Positions 15,309 through 18,372 of a DNA stretch of 18,372 bases are shown here, piece by piece. Source of the DNA: Myxococcales bacterium (lineage in GTDB: Bacteria > Myxococcota > Polyangia > Fen-1088); contig PMLH01000492.1 in NCBI GenBank assembly GCA_003159055.1, forward strand, positions 169-18,540, read 5' to 3'. The translations under genes were made by a program, and so were the position numbers. The notes beneath the pieces are model-generated. The model saw nothing but the letters and a program-made list of their open reading frames with translations, was not told the origin of the DNA and ran no database searches. Within the stretch, counting starts at the first letter, position 1. Every line of letters begins with the position of its first letter.

Positions 15309-16085
15309 CTACCGTGCGATCGCGTCCAAGTTGTCCGTCGTGCGCACCTCGATGACCAAGTCGATGCGGCGGTTCAGCTCTCGACCTTGGGCCGTGTCGT
15401 TGCTGGCAATCGGGCGGCTATCGCCGTAGCCGGCTGCGCTGAGCAAGTCACTCGGGATGTGGTGTGCGCGTTCCAGGTAGGCAGCCACCGAGGCGGCGCG
15501 TGAAGCAGACAGGTCCCAATTGTCCCGGTAGCGACTGGTGAGAGGAGGGGTGTCGTCGGTATGACCTTCCACCCGGATGGGCCGGTGCATTCGTCCCAGC
15601 TCGTCGGCGACCACATCGAGCACGGGCATGACTTCCGGGCGCAAAGCCGCTGCCATGGGATCGAAGAAGTGGGCAACCGAAAGCCGGACCATCAGCTTCT
15701 TGCCTTCGACGTGAAGGGTGACCGACGTCGTCATGCCCTGCTTTTCCAGCAAGAATCCCTTGAATTTCTTCTCCATGCGGCGTCGCATCGCCTCGATGGC
15801 CTCGACCTGTTTCTGCGTAGGTCGGTCGGCGTCAGAGAGGTTCGCCATGCACCCGCCCTCGCTGGCGGGACCGTCGAAGATCGGCATGGCATCGACGCCG
15901 CCTTGCCCTTTGAAGTGCATGGCGAACTTGATCGATTTGACGACATCGACCATGCGCTTGTTGTCGACGCGGCTGACTGCGTACATCACGACGAAGAAGG
16001 CAAATAGCAGCGTCATGAAATCGGCGTAGGACACCAGCCAGCGCTCGTGGTTTTCGTGCTCCTCGTGAACTTGACGCTTGGCCAC
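15309..16085 (-). CDS. motB: Flagellar motor stator protein MotB
   Basis: 258 residues from a GTG at 16085, 3 nt after the motA stop, with AAGGAA about 7 nt upstream inside the motA end. A single membrane helix (about residues 18-38, SYADFMTLLFAFFVVMYAVS) contains Asp22, the proton-carrying residue matching Asp32 of E. coli MotB. The plug/linker region follows. Residues 120-248 are an OmpA-like peptidoglycan-binding domain with EGHTDDTPP at 173-181, NWDLSASRAASV, AAGYGDSRP and ELNRRIDLVI. It anchors the stator to the cell wall around the motor. It is the last gene of the flgE-flbD-motA-motB group; the fliL that often follows in such operons is absent. Confidence 0.95.
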   Translation of the reverse strand: MAKRQVHEEHENHERWLVSYADFMTLLFAFFVVMYAVSRVDNKRMVDVVKSIKFAMHFKGQGGVDAMPIFDGPASEGGCMANLSDADRPTQKQVEAIEAMRRRMEKKFKGFLLEKQGMTTSVTLHVEGKKLMVRLSVAHFFDPMAAALRPEVMPVLDVVADELGRMHRPIRVEGHTDDTPPLTSRYRDNWDLSASRAASVAAYLERAHHIPSDLLSAAGYGDSRPIASNDTAQGRELNRRIDLVIEVRTTDNLDAIAR

Positions 16086-16088
16086 CAG

Positions 16089-16868
16089 TTATTCCTTCTT
16101 GGCTTCGGCGGGTGGTGGGCCACCGTGCAGGCCGGCGTAAGCCAGGAGCTTTTCGCGCAGGACGCGTGGATTGAGGCCAGCTTGGATCGACAGGGCGGCC
16201 TCGGCGATCAGCACGCGGCGCTCCTTTTCCAAGGCCAGCTTGCGCTTGATTTTGTTGGCGACGGGCAAGAAGATCAAATTGGCGCTGCCCACGCCGTAGA
16301 CAGTGGCCACGAATGCAGTCGCAATGCCGCCGCCTAGTTTGGATGGATCGTTGAGGTTCTCCATGACGTGAATGAGTCCAAGAACCGCGCCCAAAATGCC
16401 GACGGTTGGTGCGTACCCGCCCATGGATTCGAAGATCTTGGCGCCCACTGTTCCTTCCTCGAATTCGCGCATGATTTCAGTTTCAAGGGCGTCGCGCGCA
16501 ACGGTGGCATCGACACCGTCGACGATAAAGCCGACGGCGCGCTTGAGAAATGGATCTTTCAACTCTGGCGACCGCTGCTCGAGCGCGAGCACGCCGTCCC
16601 TGCGCGCAACGCCGGCAAGGTCCACGACTTGGTCAAGGATTTGCTGCAAATCGCTCTTTCTCTGACTAAGGGTGCCCGCCCCCATCTTCAGTCCGCGGAG
16701 AAAGTCCCGGAATGGAAATGAGGTCATGGTTGCCCCGATGGTTCCTCCGAAGACAATCATGGCGGCGGTGGCCTGAATGAGGGAGCCGACGTGGCCTCCC
16801 TCGATCGCCTGGCCGGCCAAAATCATTCCGACGGCGAAAAGGAGGCCGCCAATGGTTGCAAAATCCAT
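16089..16868 (-). CDS. motA: Flagellar motor stator protein MotA
   Basis: 259 residues. MotA is the ion-channel and torque-generating subunit, working with MotB. Four membrane helices can be read: about 2-20, 31-50, 154-170 and 182-203. The cytoplasmic loop between helices 2 and 3 has ARRDGVLALE (Arg90 and Glu97), matching the charged pair that contacts the rotor protein FliG. The two prolines needed for conformational change correspond to Pro154 (YAPTVGILGAVLGLIHVM) and Pro202 (NLIFLPVANKIKRK). GAGGGGT lies before the ATG, within the end of flbD, which stops only 3 nt upstream. A Pro/Ala/Lys-rich tail ends the protein. Proton rather than sodium coupling cannot be decided safely from the sequence. 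Confidence 0.95.
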   Translation of the reverse strand: MDFATIGGLLFAVGMILAGQAIEGGHVGSLIQATAAMIVFGGTIGATMTSFPFRDFLRGLKMGAGTLSQRKSDLQQILDQVVDLAGVARRDGVLALEQRSPELKDPFLKRAVGFIVDGVDATVARDALETEIMREFEEGTVGAKIFESMGGYAPTVGILGAVLGLIHVMENLNDPSKLGGGIATAFVATVYGVGSANLIFLPVANKIKRKLALEKERRVLIAEAALSIQAGLNPRVLREKLLAYAGLHGGPPPAEAKKE

Positions 16869-16871
16869 CGA

Positions 16872-17081
16872 CTACCCCTCTTCACTTGTGACCGTGGGTC
16901 CGGCGAGGATCTTGCGGCGATACTCAACCACACGCGCCACCAACTCCTCGACGGTTTCCTTGACGAGGATGTGGTGGCCGGTGGTCATTGTAAGCATGGT
17001 GTCGGGCGTTCTTTCCACCGTCGCGATCAAATCTGCATTGACGACGACTTCTGAGCCGTCCAGGCGAAGCAGTGGAATCAT
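16872..17081 (-). CDS. flbD: Flagellar protein FlbD (small)
   Basis: 69 residues, the normal size for the small FlbD family (not the Caulobacter sigma-54 activator that shares the name). The sequence starts MIPLLRLDGSEVVVNADLIA, followed by VERTPDTMLTMTTGHHILVK and ETVEELVARVVEYRR, matching the family order of a short beta sheet and a closing helix. TAGGAGA precedes the ATG. It sits between flgE and motA, which is its standard place in several phyla. Its role is not well defined; a link to stator and swimming function has been suggested from its operon position. Confidence 0.93.
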   Translation of the reverse strand: MIPLLRLDGSEVVVNADLIATVERTPDTMLTMTTGHHILVKETVEELVARVVEYRRKILAGPTVTSEEG

Positions 17082-17108
17082 GTGAATCTCCTAGTTAGTC
17101 TCGGCTTG

Positions 17109-17160
17109 TCGCAGCCTCTCCTTGAGCCGTCGGAAGGACAGAAAAGGGGAGAGGCTGCGA
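17109..17160 (-). repeat. 13-bp perfect inverted repeat between flgE and flbD
   Basis: TCGCAGCCTCTCC at 17109-17121 is perfectly complementary to GGAGAGGCTGCGA at 17148-17160, with a 26-nt spacer. In the minus-strand transcript it forms a strong hairpin starting 13 nt after the flgE stop and ending shortly before the flbD ribosome site. No T run follows on either strand, so a standard intrinsic terminator is unlikely. An mRNA-stabilising or attenuating hairpin is a fair guess. Confidence 0.8.
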
Positions 17161-17173
17161 CCAGGATCGGTCA

Positions 17174-18372
17174 CTACCGCTTGATCTGCATCAGCTCGGA
17201 CAGCAGTTGGTCAGCCGTGGTCAAAGTCTTCGAGTTTGCCTCGAAGTTGCGTTGTGCGGCGATCATCCGGACGAACTCGGAGCTGATATCGACGTTCGAC
17301 TGCTCGAGGGTGCCGGCAGTCAGGCTTCCGCGGTCGGCGGTTGCTGGAGTGCCAAGGGTTGGCGGTCCGGAGGTCGGTGCTTCCGTGTACAGCGTGCTTC
17401 CGACGCGCGCCAGCTGGTCGGGCGCCCGGAAGTTGGCGAGAATGACCTGACCGAGTGTTCGGGTTTGCCCATTGGTGAAGCCCCCAGTAATCGTGCCGTC
17501 CTGGCCGACGGAAATGCTGCTCAAGCTTCCGGAGCTGGACCCTGCTTGAGTCACGAAGCTGACCGCCGAGGTTGCGGCGTACTGGGTCAGGCCGTCGAGA
17601 CCACTTCCTCCTGTGGCTCCGCTGCTGGGAGTAGTGCCGCTGCCGAAGTTGAAGTTCAGCGTCTGCGGACCGTTTGAATCCTTGGGATAGAAGCCTTGGC
17701 TGTCCGTGGTGTTGTCGACGAGGCGGCCTGCGGTGTCAAAGCGCAATGTTCCGGTGGCAACTTCCGTGACTTTGCCGGGAGTCGCTGTTGTGGTGCCGTC
17801 GGCCTCAAGACCGAGGTTCACCCCGTCGGTCATTACGTGATAGGTCCAGTCGCCTGAGTCGCCAGCAACGAACGTCGGATCGGTCGGGTCCTTCTTGGAG
17901 AAATAGATGTCGAGCTGGATCGGTTTGCCCAGGGAATCGTAGACAGTCATACTGGTCGTGAAGTTCGAGGTGGTCTTGGGGTTCGCGGCGTTCCAGGTCT
18001 TGATATCGGCAGTTTGGTCGAGATTTCCGCGAATGGTGATGTTGTCGGTAGCCTTTGCGGGCGCGGATGCGTTTCCGACTTCGAGATCGCCGAGCAAACC
18101 GGACGTGACGGTGCCGCTGGCGTCTGCCTGAAGCCCCTGGACGCGCAAACCCTCAAGGTTGGTGAGGTAGCCATCCTTGTCGATAGTCAATTGGCCGTTG
18201 CGTGTATAGAAGGTGCCATTCTCGCCGCCGTGGTCGCCTTTCAGCACCAGTAGGCCGTTTCCTTGAATGGCCACGTCGGTAGAAAGGCCGGTGGTGGTGA
18301 AACCACCTTGTGAGAAGAGTTTCTGAACCGTTAGGGTGGTTACGCCCAGGCCCAATTGGCCGGTGGTGCAAA
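17174..18372 (-). CDS. flgE: Flagellar hook protein FlgE, C-terminal part (5' end outside window)
   Basis: The frame runs off the right edge; about 399 residues are visible. FlgE builds the hook joining motor and filament. The first visible residues, QLGLGVTTLTVQKLFSQGGF, match the FlgE segment after the N-terminal rod-like helix. Next come DVAIQGNGLLVLKGD and FYTRNGQLTIDKDGYLTNLE, shared by hook and rod proteins. The FlgE D1/D2 domains include TTSMTVYDSLGKPIQLDIYF. The C-terminal helix has AGTLEQSNVDISSEFVRMIA and AQRNFEANSKTLTTADQLLS, the signature of hook and rod axial proteins. It is the first visible gene of the minus-strand operon with flbD, motA and motB, and is separated from flbD by a strong inverted repeat. 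Confidence 0.95.
   Translation of the reverse strand, partial: CTTGQLGLGVTTLTVQKLFSQGGFTTTGLSTDVAIQGNGLLVLKGDHGGENGTFYTRNGQLTIDKDGYLTNLEGLRVQGLQADASGTVTSGLLGDLEVGNASAPAKATDNITIRGNLDQTADIKTWNAANPKTTSNFTTSMTVYDSLGKPIQLDIYFSKKDPTDPTFVAGDSGDWTYHVMTDGVNLGLEADGTTTATPGKVTEVATGTLRFDTAGRLVDNTTDSQGFYPKDSNGPQTLNFNFGSGTTPSSGATGGSGLDGLTQYAATSAVSFVTQAGSSSGSLSSISVGQDGTITGGFTNGQTRTLGQVILANFRAPDQLARVGSTLYTEAPTSGPPTLGTPATADRGSLTAGTLEQSNVDISSEFVRMIAAQRNFEANSKTLTTADQLLSELMQIKR

Noticed and set aside
1..18372. CRISPR arrays, tRNA or rRNA genes, insertion sequences
   Set aside because: No spaced direct repeats, no tRNA-like or rRNA-like segments and no transposase-like proteins were seen on either strand.

Overview
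The window looks like a bacterial flagellar region with a sugar-modification island set inside it. Overall G+C is high (about 60% by eye) and genes are tightly packed. Three features suggest a flagellated environmental bacterium outside the well-studied enterobacteria: an flgE-flbD-motA-motB gene order, a short FliD, and a SPINDLY-type O-GlcNAc transferase next to the filament genes. FlbD-containing hook/motor operons are known from Firmicutes, spirochaetes, Acidobacteria-type and delta-proteobacterial lineages. The phylum cannot be fixed from this sequence alone.

Layout. (1) 1-3235, plus strand: the end of a flagellin gene, a hairpin terminator, fliS, a FliT-like small gene that starts at a GTG overlapping the fliS stop, and fliD. 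(2) 3391-7298, plus strand: a TPR-SPINDLY (GT41) glycosyltransferase overlapping by ATGA with a CgeB-like glycosyltransferase that carries C-terminal TPRs. (3) 7317-11023, minus strand: rfbF-rfbG-C-methyltransferase-rfbC-like epimerase, a CDP-glucose-derived deoxysugar operon. (4) 11128-12153, plus strand: a lone family 2-like glycosyltransferase. (5) 12179-14133, minus strand: a DegT/DnrJ/EryC1 aminotransferase coupled to a CmcI-type O-methyltransferase. (6) 14478-15275, plus strand: another class I methyltransferase. (7) 15309 to the right edge, minus strand: flgE (5' end outside), flbD, motA, motB.

How the genes may work together (inference). FliS, the FliT-like protein and FliD handle flagellin and filament-cap export and assembly. 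The SPINDLY enzyme is placed to put a first O-linked sugar on Ser/Thr of the flagellin, whose exposed middle domain is rich in Thr/Ser. RfbF and RfbG make CDP-4-keto-6-deoxyglucose. The C-methyltransferase, 3,5-epimerase-like protein, aminotransferase and O-methyltransferases could turn this into one or more methylated, possibly aminated, deoxysugars. The CgeB-like and GT2-like enzymes could then extend the glycan. No 4-ketoreductase and no RfbH-type 3-dehydratase are seen, so the end product is not determined. The strand switches repeatedly, with very short convergent gaps, suggesting that the island was assembled from modules between two conserved flagellar blocks.
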